Source: Alphaproteobacteria bacterium MedPE-SWcel (GTDB taxonomy: Bacteria > Pseudomonadota > Alphaproteobacteria > Rhodobacterales > Rhodobacteraceae). Taken from it: a stretch of 64,000 bases of DNA. Location: assembly GCA_001874255.1 (NCBI GenBank), contig MPDC01000023.1:1-64000 (forward strand), given 5' to 3'. The notes below the pieces were generated by a model. That model saw nothing but the letters and a program-made list of their open reading frames with translations. It was not told the DNA's origin and searched no databases. Each line of letters begins with the position of its first letter. Position 1 is the first letter of the stretch. Of this stretch, positions 35,719-45,139 are shown piece by piece. The position numbers and the translations under genes are program-made.

Positions 35719-36216
35719 CTATTCGCCAACCAGCTCGCGCGGGACCACGAAATCCAGCACCTTGCCGGTCCCCGATTGCAGCTCTTGCCAGTCCTCGATG
35801 TCAAACTCCACCAGAAGGGTTGCGCCGGTTGGGTAGTCCTCAAAGCGAGAATGAGGCGGCGGGTATTTCACAATCTGATGGGCAAAGTCGCGCAGACCGG
35901 GATTATGTCCGAGCAACAGAACACGGGGCTTTGTCGCTTCCCGGAGTACGTCGAGGATGATCTGCGGCGTCGCATGATACAGACGCTCGGTATAGATTGC
36001 AGGGGCGTCAATTTTCATCAGATCGCAGGTCTCACGCGTGCGCTGCGAAGAGGACGATAATATCTGATCCGGCAGTAAACGCTGATCTCGCAACCAGGCC
36101 CCGAGCGCCTCGGCCGAACGGCGGCCCCGGGCACTGAGAGGGCGAGCGTGGTCACTCGGCGAGTCGTTGTTCCAGGCGGATTTGGCATGACGGGTCAGGA
36201 CGAGGGTACAGGTCAT
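35719..36216 (-). CDS. SixA-like histidine phosphatase
   Basis: A 165-residue protein of the histidine phosphatase superfamily. The RHG-type motif is LVLTRHAKSAW (catalytic His), with a second His in LLLGHNPGLRDF. SixA acts on phosphohistidine proteins in E. coli; the substrate here is unproven. The ATG at 36216 overlaps the stop of the ferredoxin-like gene (ATGA), so the two form a unit. Confidence 0.87.
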   Translation of the reverse strand: MTCTLVLTRHAKSAWNNDSPSDHARPLSARGRRSAEALGAWLRDQRLLPDQILSSSSQRTRETCDLMKIDAPAIYTERLYHATPQIILDVLREATKPRVLLLGHNPGLRDFAHQIVKYPPPHSRFEDYPTGATLLVEFDIEDWQELQSGTGKVLDFVVPRELVGE

Positions 36217-36905
36217 AAGCGGTGAAAATACCTCATGTGATGGGCGGTCTGCGCGGGCGGTCGCCCGGCACCGATGCTGAGGGGACAGGCCCGGCGTGCA
36301 ACACATCCTGATGTCATGCACTCCGCGCCTTCACGCGTATCAAGGTGGTTGTGACACGCTGCCAGTTTGTAGGGGCCCCCGTCAACCAATGCGTGTGCCG
36401 GACATGCAGAAAGGCATGGTTTCTCTGCACAGCTTTCGCATGGAGAGACCGCCAGCCGAGGTTTCGGAATATCGAAAGTCTCGTCGAACAAAAGCGCTCC
36501 TCTGTAGGAAATCATCATGCCCACCTCATCATGCACCATCATCTGCGACGGGGATGTGAAAGCGCGCCCAGAGGCAAGCGCCCAGGACACAAAGGGCACG
36601 TGAGGTGGTCCCGTGAAGGGATAGTATGCCTGCGCGCCGAAAGTGGCCGCGAGGCGTCCAATCACGCGTTCGGACCAGCGATCGACAGGATCTGCGGCGC
36701 CATCCTGGCTTTCGGGTGCGGCCGTCAGCGCGTCCCAGAAGCCGGAGCCTGTGCCGATCAGAATCAGGGTTCCCCGCGCGGCGGCGGGTACAGGCACAGG
36801 TTCAGGATGCAGCGCCCCGTAGATCATCAGACCCAAGGGCGCGAGCGCGTCGGACAGACGCTGGTAGAGCGCGCTAGAGGGGCAGGGGGAGACTTTTGCC
36901 GACAT
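36213..36905 (-). CDS. Ferredoxin-like iron-sulfur protein
   Basis: A 230-residue protein. A cysteine cluster CESCAEKPCLSACP (C-x2-C-x4-C-x3-C) near residue 155 would bind a [4Fe-4S] centre; further cysteines follow (ACHNHL, CMTSGC, RRACPL), possibly for a second cluster. The preceding region resembles that of QueG-like and other conserved 4Fe-4S proteins, but corrinoid-binding motifs are not evident. Start at ATG 36905 chosen over a GTG at 36923 because GGTGG precedes it. Function unknown. Confidence 0.75.
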   Translation of the reverse strand: MSAKVSPCPSSALYQRLSDALAPLGLMIYGALHPEPVPVPAAARGTLILIGTGSGFWDALTAAPESQDGAADPVDRWSERVIGRLAATFGAQAYYPFTGPPHVPFVSWALASGRAFTSPSQMMVHDEVGMMISYRGALLFDETFDIPKPRLAVSPCESCAEKPCLSACPAHALVDGGPYKLAACHNHLDTREGAECMTSGCVARRACPLSIGAGRPPAQTAHHMRYFHRL

Positions 36906-36989
36906 GCCACCAGCTAGCCGCACCTTCGCGGACTTGGCAAGGCTGGAGGCGTGCCGGGGTGATCTTCACCGCTTCGGCGCGCCCTGGCG

Positions 36990-37850
36990 TCAGCCGCGAA
37001 TCATGGATCCCGCGCCGTGGTCGGTGAACAGTTCCAGAAGCACCGCATTCGGCACCCGACCATCGACGATCGTGCAGGCGCGGACGCCGCCTCGCACGGC
37101 ATGGACCGCCGTTTCCGTTTTGGGAATCATGCCGCCCGCGATGACACCGGCATCTGTCATGGCCTCGACGTCAGCGGCCGTCAGTTCCGTCACCACCACG
37201 CCCTCGGCGTTCTTGACGCCGGCGACATCGGTCAACAGGAGCAGCCGGTCTGCTTTCAGGGCGGCGGCGACGGCGCCGGCGGCCGTATCGCCATTGATGT
37301 TGAAGGTCTCGCCCTCCGTACCGGCTCCGATCGGCGCGATGACGGGGATGAATTCCTTTTCGAACAGATTCCGCAGCATTTCGTCGTTTACCGCCGATGG
37401 GGTGCCGACAAAGCCCAGGGCGGGATCGGTCACCTCGCAGGTGATCAGGTTCGCATCCTTGCCGGAGAGGCCTATGCCTTTGCCGCCTTGGGCGTTGATG
37501 GCTTGCACGATACGCTTGTTGACCATGCCTGAGAGCACCATCTCAACCACATCCATGGTGGCCTTGTCGGTGACCCGCTTGCCGTTCACGAATTCGGATT
37601 TGATCTGCAGCCGCTCAAGCAGCGAGTTGATCATTGGACCGCCGCCATGCACGACCACCGGGTTCACGCCCACCTGACGCAGCAGCACCACATCGCGGGC
37701 AAAGCTTTCCATGCCTTCGTCGCTTCCCATGGCATGGCCGCCAAGTTTGATGACGACGATGGCGTCATCGTATCGCTGCAGGTAGGGCAGCGCGCTTGAC
37801 AGGGTTTCGGCAGTGGCAATCCAGTCGCGGTTCATGTCTCGGGTCTTCAT
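36990..37850 (-). CDS. argB: Acetylglutamate kinase
   Basis: A 286-residue ArgB of the amino-acid kinase family: second step of arginine synthesis, phosphorylating N-acetylglutamate. KLGGHAMG (phosphate-binding), [26 protein letters not shown] and [10 protein letters not shown] are present. An N-terminal helix of the kind used in arginine-inhibited hexameric forms is present. An internal ATG at 37835 is also possible as start. Confidence 0.95.
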   Translation of the reverse strand: MKTRDMNRDWIATAETLSSALPYLQRYDDAIVVIKLGGHAMGSDEGMESFARDVVLLRQVGVNPVVVHGGGPMINSLLERLQIKSEFVNGKRVTDKATMDVVEMVLSGMVNKRIVQAINAQGGKGIGLSGKDANLITCEVTDPALGFVGTPSAVNDEMLRNLFEKEFIPVIAPIGAGTEGETFNINGDTAAGAVAAALKADRLLLLTDVAGVKNAEGVVVTELTAADVEAMTDAGVIAGGMIPKTETAVHAVRGGVRACTIVDGRVPNAVLLELFTDHGAGSMIRG

Positions 37851-38023
37851 CGCTGTCAGGTCCTGAGGCGGCCCGAAAAAAGGGCACGGGGTGTTACAAG
37901 CGTGTTACGCATTTCTGACCGGCCTGCCAAGTGAGGATCGGGTGGGCCATTCCCATTGCGGTGCCCGACTGTGGTGCTAGTGTTGCAGCCGCAGCATTCT
38001 GCTTCTCGAGAAGGACCAGCCCT

Positions 38024-38755
38024 ATGCGCCGGAAAACCCTGCTTCTGACTGGTGCCAGCCGCGGTATTGGCCATGCGACTGTCCGCAGGTTCAACGCGGA
38101 AGGATGGCGGGTCATTACCTGTTCACGCCATCCATTCCCCAAGGAATGTCCCTGGGGCGGCGGTGCCGAGAACCACGTCCAGCTTGATCTGTCGGACCCG
38201 TCGGACACAATAAACGGCGTCGGTGAAATCCAGGACCGGCTCGACGATGGCAAGCTGGACGCGCTTGTGAACAACGCCGGTATTTCGCCGAAGGGTCCCG
38301 ACGGAGAGCGGCTGAGCACGCTGACCACGGACCTGATGGATTGGGCCAAGGTCTTTCATGTGAACTTTTTTGCCTCGGTGGTTCTGGCACGCGGATTGCG
38401 GGACGAGTTGGCCGCGGCCAAAGGATCGGTGGTCAATGTGACCTCCATTGCCGGCAGCCGCGTGCATCCCTTTGCCGGCGCGGCATATTCGACATCCAAA
38501 GCGGCCCTTGCGGCGCTTACCCGCGAAATGGCGCATGATTTCGGTCCGTTGGGCGTGCGGGTCAACGCGATTGCTCCGGGCGAGGTGGAGACCTCGATCC
38601 TGAGCCCCGGGACAGATAAGATCGTAGCCCAACTGCCGATGCGGCGTCTTGGTCAGCCGTCAGAGGTCGCAGATGCGATCTTCTTCCTCTGTTCCGAGCA
38701 AAGCTCCTACATCTCGGGAACAGAGATCGAAGTGAATGGCGCACAGCACGTCTGA
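38024..38755 (+). CDS. Short-chain dehydrogenase/reductase
   Basis: A 243-residue classical SDR. TGASRGIGHA binds the nucleotide; NNAG, S in VTSIAGS, and YSTSK are the structural and catalytic motifs. The ATG at 38024 follows GAGAAGGACC. It is divergent from argB. Substrate unknown. Confidence 0.9.
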   Translation: MRRKTLLLTGASRGIGHATVRRFNAEGWRVITCSRHPFPKECPWGGGAENHVQLDLSDPSDTINGVGEIQDRLDDGKLDALVNNAGISPKGPDGERLSTLTTDLMDWAKVFHVNFFASVVLARGLRDELAAAKGSVVNVTSIAGSRVHPFAGAAYSTSKAALAALTREMAHDFGPLGVRVNAIAPGEVETSILSPGTDKIVAQLPMRRLGQPSEVADAIFFLCSEQSSYISGTEIEVNGAQHV

Positions 38756-38796
38756 TGCGGATGGGCGCACCACGGATTGCTGCACCACCGCCGGAT

Positions 38797-38821
38797 GGCC
38801 CGGACCGAGACAGTCCGGGCC
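38797..38821. terminator. Hairpin between convergent genes
   Basis: A perfect 9-bp inverted repeat, GGCCCGGAC (38797-38805)/GTCCGGGCC (38813-38821), lies between the ends of the SDR and PepSY genes. There is no T tract on either side, so it may act as a barrier or mRNA end stabiliser. Confidence 0.45.
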
Positions 38822-38828
38822 GCTGCGC

Positions 38829-40241
38829 CTAGCTTATCGCCCGTTTCAAAGCAGGTACGTTTGACAGGATCAAGACGTCCACTGCAAGGACCGCCAGAAG
38901 GGTGATCCCGACCAACGGGAAGGCCAGCGAGGTGAACAGGCCGACCAGGACTGCCCCTTTCCAGAATGGCAGATCTGCGGGCATCGGCGGTGCTGCAAGG
39001 CGACCCGCTTTGCTCGGTCGACGTTTGACCCACATCACCAGCCCCGAAATGCAGACAAAGATCACCGCCAGGCAAAAGAAGACGTTCAACACGAAATTCC
39101 AGAGCCCGACCAATCCCATATGCAGCGGGATCCCCACGGCCATTGCCTTTCCGGCCCATGAATAGTCGTCGTATTTCACGTCGGCCAGTATTTTCCCGGT
39201 GAACTGATCAATGTGCACGGTCCGGTCGATGAAGGGATTTTCGCCGTCGCCGGACATGCTGTCACGGTTCAGGGTCCAGACCCCGCTCTCGCTGGTGGGA
39301 ATCGCGACCCGAAACCGCCCCTCCATCCCCAGTTCGCGCCCAAGGCCAATGACCGCGTCGAGTGTGACAGCTTGGCCCGCAGGCAGCCCCGTGACCCCCG
39401 CATCGGAACCGGAGGCGGGCATGGGGGTCTGTTCCAGGGCCCACGGTACATCATTTGTATTGCCATGGTTCAGATGCGCTGCATGGGTCGTGTCGGACAG
39501 GGGCACGGCATCCCATTTCTGGGCCGGGAAGGTCGACCAGGCCTGCACGAACTTGCCCCCCCAGACGCCGGTCCAGGACAGGCCGGAAATCAGGAAGACA
39601 ATCAGCAGCGCCGAGATCCAGAACCCGAGAACCCCGTGCAGGTTCTTCCAGAGCGCGCGTCCCCGCGCCCGAACGTTCGGAACCAGCGCAGCACTCCAGT
39701 TGCCACGGGGCCACCAAAGATAGAGACCGGTCATGACCAGCACCAGCCCGAGACCGGCAGCGACTTCGATCAACCGGTCGCCGGTGTCTCCGATCAACAG
39801 GGACCCGTGCACATTATCCGCCCAGTCGTACCAGCCTGCACGGCGGTCCCAGATCTCGATGACTTCGCCCGTATATTGATTGAGCGCGACCATCTGATTG
39901 CCGCCCTCTTCTGGGGCAATGCGAAAGACCACCGCGAGATTGTCGTCTTTTGGACCGATCCATTCAACGATCTGCCCGGGCTGCGCGGCGCGGGCAATCT
40001 GCATTTGGGTGGTGGTGGGCAATTCGGTTGCGGTCGGCTCGACAGGGATTTTTTCCCCATCGCGGCCATCGACCTGAGTGATGAACATCATCATCAGACC
40101 CGTGACGGCCAGCATCAGCAGAAATGGGATTACATAGAGGCCAGCATAGAAATGCCAACGCCAGGCGGCGAAGTAAAATTTCTGCGACAGGCTGTTCGGC
40201 GACGGACGGCTGTCCGCAGGTGTGGTTTGGCTCAGTGCCAT
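38829..40241 (-). CDS. PepSY-associated TM (iron-regulated) membrane protein
   Basis: A 470-residue inner-membrane protein of the PepSY_TM family. A first membrane helix after WRWHFYAGLYVIPFLLML, two periplasmic PepSY-like regions, and three further helix groups (including NLHGVLGFWISALLIVFLIS) are visible. Conserved histidines in membrane-flanking positions could bind heme or metal. Members often accompany siderophore or copper uptake genes; here the small DUF2946-like gene lies upstream and may be cotranscribed. Confidence 0.87.
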   Translation of the reverse strand: MALSQTTPADSRPSPNSLSQKFYFAAWRWHFYAGLYVIPFLLMLAVTGLMMMFITQVDGRDGEKIPVEPTATELPTTTQMQIARAAQPGQIVEWIGPKDDNLAVVFRIAPEEGGNQMVALNQYTGEVIEIWDRRAGWYDWADNVHGSLLIGDTGDRLIEVAAGLGLVLVMTGLYLWWPRGNWSAALVPNVRARGRALWKNLHGVLGFWISALLIVFLISGLSWTGVWGGKFVQAWSTFPAQKWDAVPLSDTTHAAHLNHGNTNDVPWALEQTPMPASGSDAGVTGLPAGQAVTLDAVIGLGRELGMEGRFRVAIPTSESGVWTLNRDSMSGDGENPFIDRTVHIDQFTGKILADVKYDDYSWAGKAMAVGIPLHMGLVGLWNFVLNVFFCLAVIFVCISGLVMWVKRRPSKAGRLAAPPMPADLPFWKGAVLVGLFTSLAFPLVGITLLAVLAVDVLILSNVPALKRAIS

Positions 40242-40312
40242 TGAAGAATTCTCCAGACCAAAAGATGCCGGACCGCAGGGGCCGGGACATCAGGGACATT
40301 GTGATTTTTGGA

Positions 40313-40681
40313 TCAGGAGAATGCGGGGGGGCCGCGCGCGTCGTAATGCCAGTAGAAACCGGCGCTGTGATGGGTGAACGGACGCCGCAGCCACAGGTCC
40401 TGCTCCGGCCCCATGAGGGGAACGGGGATTCCCACGGAGGAATGGGTGACGACCGGCATATGGAGCGCAAAAGGACAGCCGCCGGGGCCATCCCCGGTGT
40501 TGCCGTGCGGGGGCTCTTGTTGTGGCTCGCCGAGGTCGACCCAACGTTCCTGCGAGCCGTCCTCGGTGCACAGAACCAGCAGGACCTTGCCATCATCGCC
40601 TGCAAACGGCATCAAACCCGCAGGAATGAGGCCCGCCGCGAGAATGGCGACCAGCGCCAGATATGGAACGAGTCGGCGCAG
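40313..40681 (-). CDS. Small DUF2946-like exported protein, probable CTG start
   Basis: From the ATG at 40615 the frame gives 100 residues with VLLVLCTEDGSQ and a CPFALHMP segment, like DUF2946 proteins. The frame extends upstream without ATG, GTG or an early TTG and encodes RRLVPYLALVAILAAGLIPA, an evident membrane/signal helix of the family. It is bounded by the engB stop (TAA at 40685-40687). A CTG at 40681, six bases after GGACTAAG, is the best start and gives 122 residues. It lies between engB and the PepSY membrane gene, and copper or heme handling is possible. Confidence 0.6.
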   Translation of the reverse strand: MRRLVPYLALVAILAAGLIPAGLMPFAGDDGKVLLVLCTEDGSQERWVDLGEPQQEPPHGNTGDGPGGCPFALHMPVVTHSSVGIPVPLMGPEQDLWLRRPFTHHSAGFYWHYDARGPPAFS

Positions 40682-40684
40682 AGC

Positions 40685-41335
40685 TTAGTCCAGATGCGCG
40701 ATGATCGACCGCAGGGTTGCGATGCCATCGCCTTTTTCCGAGGAGGTGAGCACCAATTCCGGATATGCGGCAGGATGTTTGGACAATGCGCCCCGAACCT
40801 GGTCCAGAATTTTCTCGCGGTCCTGCGCTTTGACCTTGTCCGCCTTTGTCATCACCACTTGAAAGGTCACGGCGGCGCTGTCCAGGAGGGACATGATTTC
40901 CTCATCCACCTTTTTCACGCCGTGCCGGCTGTCGATCAGCACAAAAGCGCGCCGAAGAGTCTGCCGACCGGACAGATACTGCTTCAGCAGCTTCTGCCAC
41001 TTTTCGACGACGGCCAGCGGGGCATTCGCATAGCCATAGCCGGGAAGGTCAACCAGGTAGAGCTCCGGGCTTTGCACGAAAAAGTTGATCTCCTGCGTCC
41101 GGCCGGGGGTGTTGGACGCTCGCGCAATTCCCTTTGTGCCGGTCAGCGCATTGATCAAAGATGATTTTCCGACGTTGGAGCGACCTGCAAAACAGACCTC
41201 TATCCTGTCCGCAGGCGGCAGGCCGGACATCGCGACCACACCCTTTAGAAACTCTGACTGCCCGGCAAAGAGCTTGCGCCCGGTTTCGAGAGCGAAGGCG
41301 TCGGGCTCATCAGTGAGCGGGAAGGGCAGTTGCAT
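40685..41335 (-). CDS. engB: Ribosome biogenesis GTPase EngB (YihA/YsxC)
   Basis: A 216-residue TrmE-Era-type GTPase. G1 AGRSNVGKSSLIN, G2 TPGRTQ, G3 DLPGYGYA and G4 TKADK are intact. It is required for large-subunit assembly. It follows yidC in the same direction, with a terminator-like hairpin between. Confidence 0.94.
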   Translation of the reverse strand: MQLPFPLTDEPDAFALETGRKLFAGQSEFLKGVVAMSGLPPADRIEVCFAGRSNVGKSSLINALTGTKGIARASNTPGRTQEINFFVQSPELYLVDLPGYGYANAPLAVVEKWQKLLKQYLSGRQTLRRAFVLIDSRHGVKKVDEEIMSLLDSAAVTFQVVMTKADKVKAQDREKILDQVRGALSKHPAAYPELVLTSSEKGDGIATLRSIIAHLD

Positions 41336-41405
41336 GGTGAGGATGGCCTTTTGGCTGGCAGGATGGGCCGTCTTCTACCACCGCCAGAGGCGCGGCCACA
41401 ATGGA

Positions 41406-41432
41406 AAATGCCGCGCACAGGGCGCGGCATTT
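41406..41432 (-). terminator. Terminator after yidC
   Basis: AAATGCCGCGC (41406-41416) pairs perfectly with GCGCGGCATTT (41422-41432). On the minus strand it is followed by TTCC after the stem's own T run. It lies 20 bases past the yidC stop. Confidence 0.8.
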
Positions 41433-41451
41433 CAGGAGGTGCGGCGAAGAC

Positions 41452-43281
41452 TTACTTTTCTTCGGTTTTTTCTTTCCGTTTGAAGCTCTTCTTGATGTTG
41501 CCGAAGACATCCGGCGAATATCCGTGGCTGCGCATGATCAGGTACTGCTGCGAGAAGGTGATCACGTTGTTGGTGATCCAGTACACAACGAGACCAGAGG
41601 CAAAGCCGCCCAGCATGAACATGAACACCCAAGGCATCCAGGCAAAGATCATGGCCTGAGTTTCATCGGTCGGAGCCGGGTTCAGCTTCTGCTGCAGCCA
41701 CATGGAAACGCCCAGCAGGATGGGCAGGATACCGATAAAGACCAGCGCCAGAAGGGACTCGGGAGTTGGCGCGCCCCAGGGCAAGAGACCAAAGAGGTTG
41801 TAGAGCGAGGTGGGATCCGGAGCAGAGAGATCGCGGAAGGGACCAAAGAAGGCGGAGTGCCGCAATTCCAAGGTCACGAAGATAACCTTGTAGAGCGAGA
41901 AGAAGATCGGGATCTGGATCAGGATCGGCAAGCAGCCCGCCGCGGGGTTCACTTTTTCCCGCTTGTAGAGTTCCATCATCTCCTTCTGGACCTTCTGGCG
42001 ATCATCACCGGCGCGTTCGCGCAGTTTCTCCATCTCGGGCTGGAGTTCCTTCATCCGCGCCATCGAGGCATAGGATTTATAGGCCAGGGGAAAGACGAGG
42101 ATCTTCAGGAGGAAGGTCAGCGCGATAATGGCGACGCCCATGTTGCCGATCGCGCCATTCAGCCAGTGCAACACGGCAAAGATGGGTTTGGTAAAGAAGA
42201 AGAACCAGCCCCAATCGATACTGTCGAGGAAGCCTTCGATGCCGCCTCGCTCATAGTCGCGGATGGCAGCCCATTCCTTGGCGCCGGAAAACAGCTGGGT
42301 TTCGGTGCGCGCACTTTCCCCAGCGGCGAGTGTCATCGTCGGCAACACCACGTCGGTCTGGTAGATATCCCGCCGCTCGTCGTATTTCGCGATGGCGCGG
42401 AAACTTTCACCAGGGGCAGGGATCAGGGTGGACATCCAGTAGTGGCCGGTGAACCCGATCCAGCCATGGTTGGCAACGGCGGTTACCTGTGCGCGCGATC
42501 CGTCGCGCGGGTCCGGGTCGAAATCGGTCATGTCGTCGTAGTCGATTTCCGACAGTTCGCCGTCGGCCATGCCCACGACGCCTTCATGCAGAATGAAGAA
42601 ATTCGCGAGCTCTGCAGGAACGCCATGGCGGGCAAGGGTGCCATAGGGTGCCAGCGACACCGCGCCGCCGCCCGAGTTGGTCACTGACTGCGCCACAGTG
42701 AACATATAATCGGCGTCGACGGCGATCTCGCGCGTGAAGGTCAGACCGCTGCCGTTGTCCCAGGTCAGGGTCACAGAGGAGTCCGGCGTCAGGAGTGCGC
42801 CTTCTTCGGCTTCCCAGAGGGTATTCGCGCCCGGCACGTCATCGAGGCCGAGGCCCGTCCCCGGGGCCCAGCCAAACAACGCATAGTAGGCGTTCGGCTG
42901 ACCTGCGGGGGACAACAGGCTCACGATGGGCGAATCGTCGTCCAGTGTTTCGCGATAGTCCTTGAGTTGCAGGTCATCGATACGTCCCCCCTTGAGAGAG
43001 ATCGAACCGGCAAGGCGCGGCGTGTCGATCGAAAGGCGCGGAGCGTCTTCGACGGGCTCGACGGTGGAAGAGGTCGCATCCGCGGCCGCTCCTTCGGTTG
43101 CCACGCCCGCACTGGGAGCCGTCGCAGAGGGCGTTCCAGTGCTCGCATCTGGCGCGTTGTCGCTGACCTCGATGGTCGGTTCCGGCGCGGGTTCCGGCTG
43201 GGGAACAAAGGCATACCAGCCGAGGAGAACCACCGCGCTCAGGGCAGTTGCGAGAAGTAGATTCTTGTTCTGATCGTCCAT
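41452..43281 (-). CDS. yidC: Membrane protein insertase YidC
   Basis: A 609-residue YidC. The canonical start MDDQNKNLLLATALSAVVLL forms the first membrane helix; a large periplasmic beta-supersandwich domain (about 60-355) precedes the conserved insertase core with five helices and the hydrophilic groove. The linker after helix 1 is rich in P, E, A and T. The ATG at 43281 is chosen to match the MDDQNKN start; an upstream ATG at 43302 exists. It belongs to the rnpA-yidD-yidC cluster. Confidence 0.94.
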   Translation of the reverse strand: MDDQNKNLLLATALSAVVLLGWYAFVPQPEPAPEPTIEVSDNAPDASTGTPSATAPSAGVATEGAAADATSSTVEPVEDAPRLSIDTPRLAGSISLKGGRIDDLQLKDYRETLDDDSPIVSLLSPAGQPNAYYALFGWAPGTGLGLDDVPGANTLWEAEEGALLTPDSSVTLTWDNGSGLTFTREIAVDADYMFTVAQSVTNSGGGAVSLAPYGTLARHGVPAELANFFILHEGVVGMADGELSEIDYDDMTDFDPDPRDGSRAQVTAVANHGWIGFTGHYWMSTLIPAPGESFRAIAKYDERRDIYQTDVVLPTMTLAAGESARTETQLFSGAKEWAAIRDYERGGIEGFLDSIDWGWFFFFTKPIFAVLHWLNGAIGNMGVAIIALTFLLKILVFPLAYKSYASMARMKELQPEMEKLRERAGDDRQKVQKEMMELYKREKVNPAAGCLPILIQIPIFFSLYKVIFVTLELRHSAFFGPFRDLSAPDPTSLYNLFGLLPWGAPTPESLLALVFIGILPILLGVSMWLQQKLNPAPTDETQAMIFAWMPWVFMFMLGGFASGLVVYWITNNVITFSQQYLIMRSHGYSPDVFGNIKKSFKRKEKTEEK

Positions 43282-43527
43282 CTGGACCGCCACCTCATGC
43301 ATGCAAAGACAGGGTGTGGTTCAACAGAGGTCGGTCGGTAAGGTCAAGGGAAATCCGGGTCTCGTGTCGGACTCAGGTCAGCAAAACCTGAAAAACATGA
43401 GAAATTCCGGGTGGACACCGACTGTCTGCCACTCTCGCGCCAGGCGCGGGCTACCGAACAGAGAAGAGCGCTTGATTGAAGAACACAGGAACAAAGCCCA
43501 CTGCGGCCTTGTCAAATCTCCTACCGC

Positions 43528-45072
43528 TCAGTGACGGAGCCGCCCGATCAGGGGGGCATCCTGCAGTTTTGCTTCATGACCAATCACCCAGTCCAGGGTC
43601 TGGTCAAAGGGCATCGGGCGCCCGATCCCGAAACCCTGCACGTGATCGCATCCCAATTGCGCCAGCAGGGCATGCTCGCCGACGGTTTCGACGCCTTCGG
43701 CCAGCGTCTTCAGTTCCAGTCGCTCAGCCATCGTCAGCACGGCTGCGATGAGTTTCTGCTGTTCCGGATCATGGTCGGATTTCGTGACAAACGAGCGATC
43801 AATCTTGATCCGAGACACGCGGAACCGGCGCACCGATGCGATGGAGGCATGCCCGGTGCCAAAATCGTCAAGATCGATATGGCAGCCCATTTCACCGAGG
43901 GTGGTAATATTTCGGGCAACCACTTCGTCCGGCTGGTCCGTCATGACCGTTTCGAGAACTTCAATCGTGAGTCTGTCCGGACTTAGGCCAAACCGGTCGA
44001 GTTCCCAGCGGATACGATTAACCAAAGCAGGGTCACGCAGTTCGTCGGTCGCGAAATTGACCCCGACCGACGGTACGGTGAGCCCGGCCGCATCCCAGGA
44101 TTTGATTGCGGTCAGCGCCTGCTGCACCATCTGCTGGCTGAGCTTCTGCAGCAAGCCTGCCTGTTCCAGAGCCGGCAGGAACGCGGAGGGAGGGATCATC
44201 CCCTTGACTGGGTGACACCAGCGCGCCAAGGCCTCAAAGCCGGAGACACGGCCGGTGTCGGTGCTGATCTGCGGCTGGAACCAGGCCTGAATCATGCCGT
44301 TCTCAAGGGCTTCGGCGGCGTCTTCTACCAGATCGTCGCCCCGTTTGAGGTGCACATGGGTTCCGCTGGAATAGGCGCGCATGCTGGCAGGTCCGACGCT
44401 GATGGCCTCGTCCAGAGCGGCGACCGCACATTCAAGCCAGCTGCCGGGCGCGCCCTTGGGGGCGCGGTGGCGCATGCACATGCCGATGGAACAAGACACG
44501 AACAGTGACGTTCCATCGACTAAAATCGGTTCTTCTACTGCGGTTTGCAGGCGCCCAGCCATCTGAATGCACAATTCCAGGTCCAGTTGCATGATGGGGG
44601 TCAGGCAAATGGCAAAGCGATTGCGTCCGAGGCGTGCGACCGTATCACGGTGGCGCAGAACTGATCCGATGCGCTCGCCGCAGCGTTGCATGGCGATGTC
44701 GCCGGCATCGTGGCCATGCGCCGCAACCAGATCGTCGAAGTCATCAATCTCGATGATCACCAGTGCCGATTTCAGGCCACTGTCCTCGGTGCGCAGGTAG
44801 ACGTCTTTGACATGGCTATCAAAGCTGGGGGCCAGCATCAGACCGGTGAGCCCATCGCGTTCGGGTGTGGTGTTCTCGGCCTGCGAGAACCCACCGAGCA
44901 TCGCGAACATCAGGGGTAGCCCCAGTGCGGCTGCCAACAGCGCCAATTCACCTCCGAACCAGAAAGCACCAAGCGTTACCGCAGGCAGGAACGCCAGAAT
45001 CGGCGGGCCAAATACCACTTGTGCAATCCCGTCTCTGATCCGATGAAGGAGACGTGAATTCGGAAATTTCAT
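43528..45072 (-). CDS. EAL phosphodiesterase with degenerate GGDEF domain
   Basis: A 514-residue membrane protein. Two hydrophobic segments (about 18-62) anchor it; a GGDEF-fold domain follows in which the active loop reads GRNRF (149-153), so it cannot make cyclic-di-GMP. The EAL domain has EAL at 280-282, and NFATDEL, DLDDFGTGHASI, RIKIDRSF and AEGVET, so phosphodiesterase activity is likely. The GGDEF-like part may sense GTP. It is convergent with nothing nearby and stands alone upstream of yidC. Confidence 0.88.
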   Translation of the reverse strand: MKFPNSRLLHRIRDGIAQVVFGPPILAFLPAVTLGAFWFGGELALLAAALGLPLMFAMLGGFSQAENTTPERDGLTGLMLAPSFDSHVKDVYLRTEDSGLKSALVIIEIDDFDDLVAAHGHDAGDIAMQRCGERIGSVLRHRDTVARLGRNRFAICLTPIMQLDLELCIQMAGRLQTAVEEPILVDGTSLFVSCSIGMCMRHRAPKGAPGSWLECAVAALDEAISVGPASMRAYSSGTHVHLKRGDDLVEDAAEALENGMIQAWFQPQISTDTGRVSGFEALARWCHPVKGMIPPSAFLPALEQAGLLQKLSQQMVQQALTAIKSWDAAGLTVPSVGVNFATDELRDPALVNRIRWELDRFGLSPDRLTIEVLETVMTDQPDEVVARNITTLGEMGCHIDLDDFGTGHASIASVRRFRVSRIKIDRSFVTKSDHDPEQQKLIAAVLTMAERLELKTLAEGVETVGEHALLAQLGCDHVQGFGIGRPMPFDQTLDWVIGHEAKLQDAPLIGRLRH

Positions 45073-45139
45073 AGCGATGGGACCTTTCGACTTCGCCGGT
45101 GGCTATCGAACAGACTAGGTCCCGGGTCTGACCGCAGGG

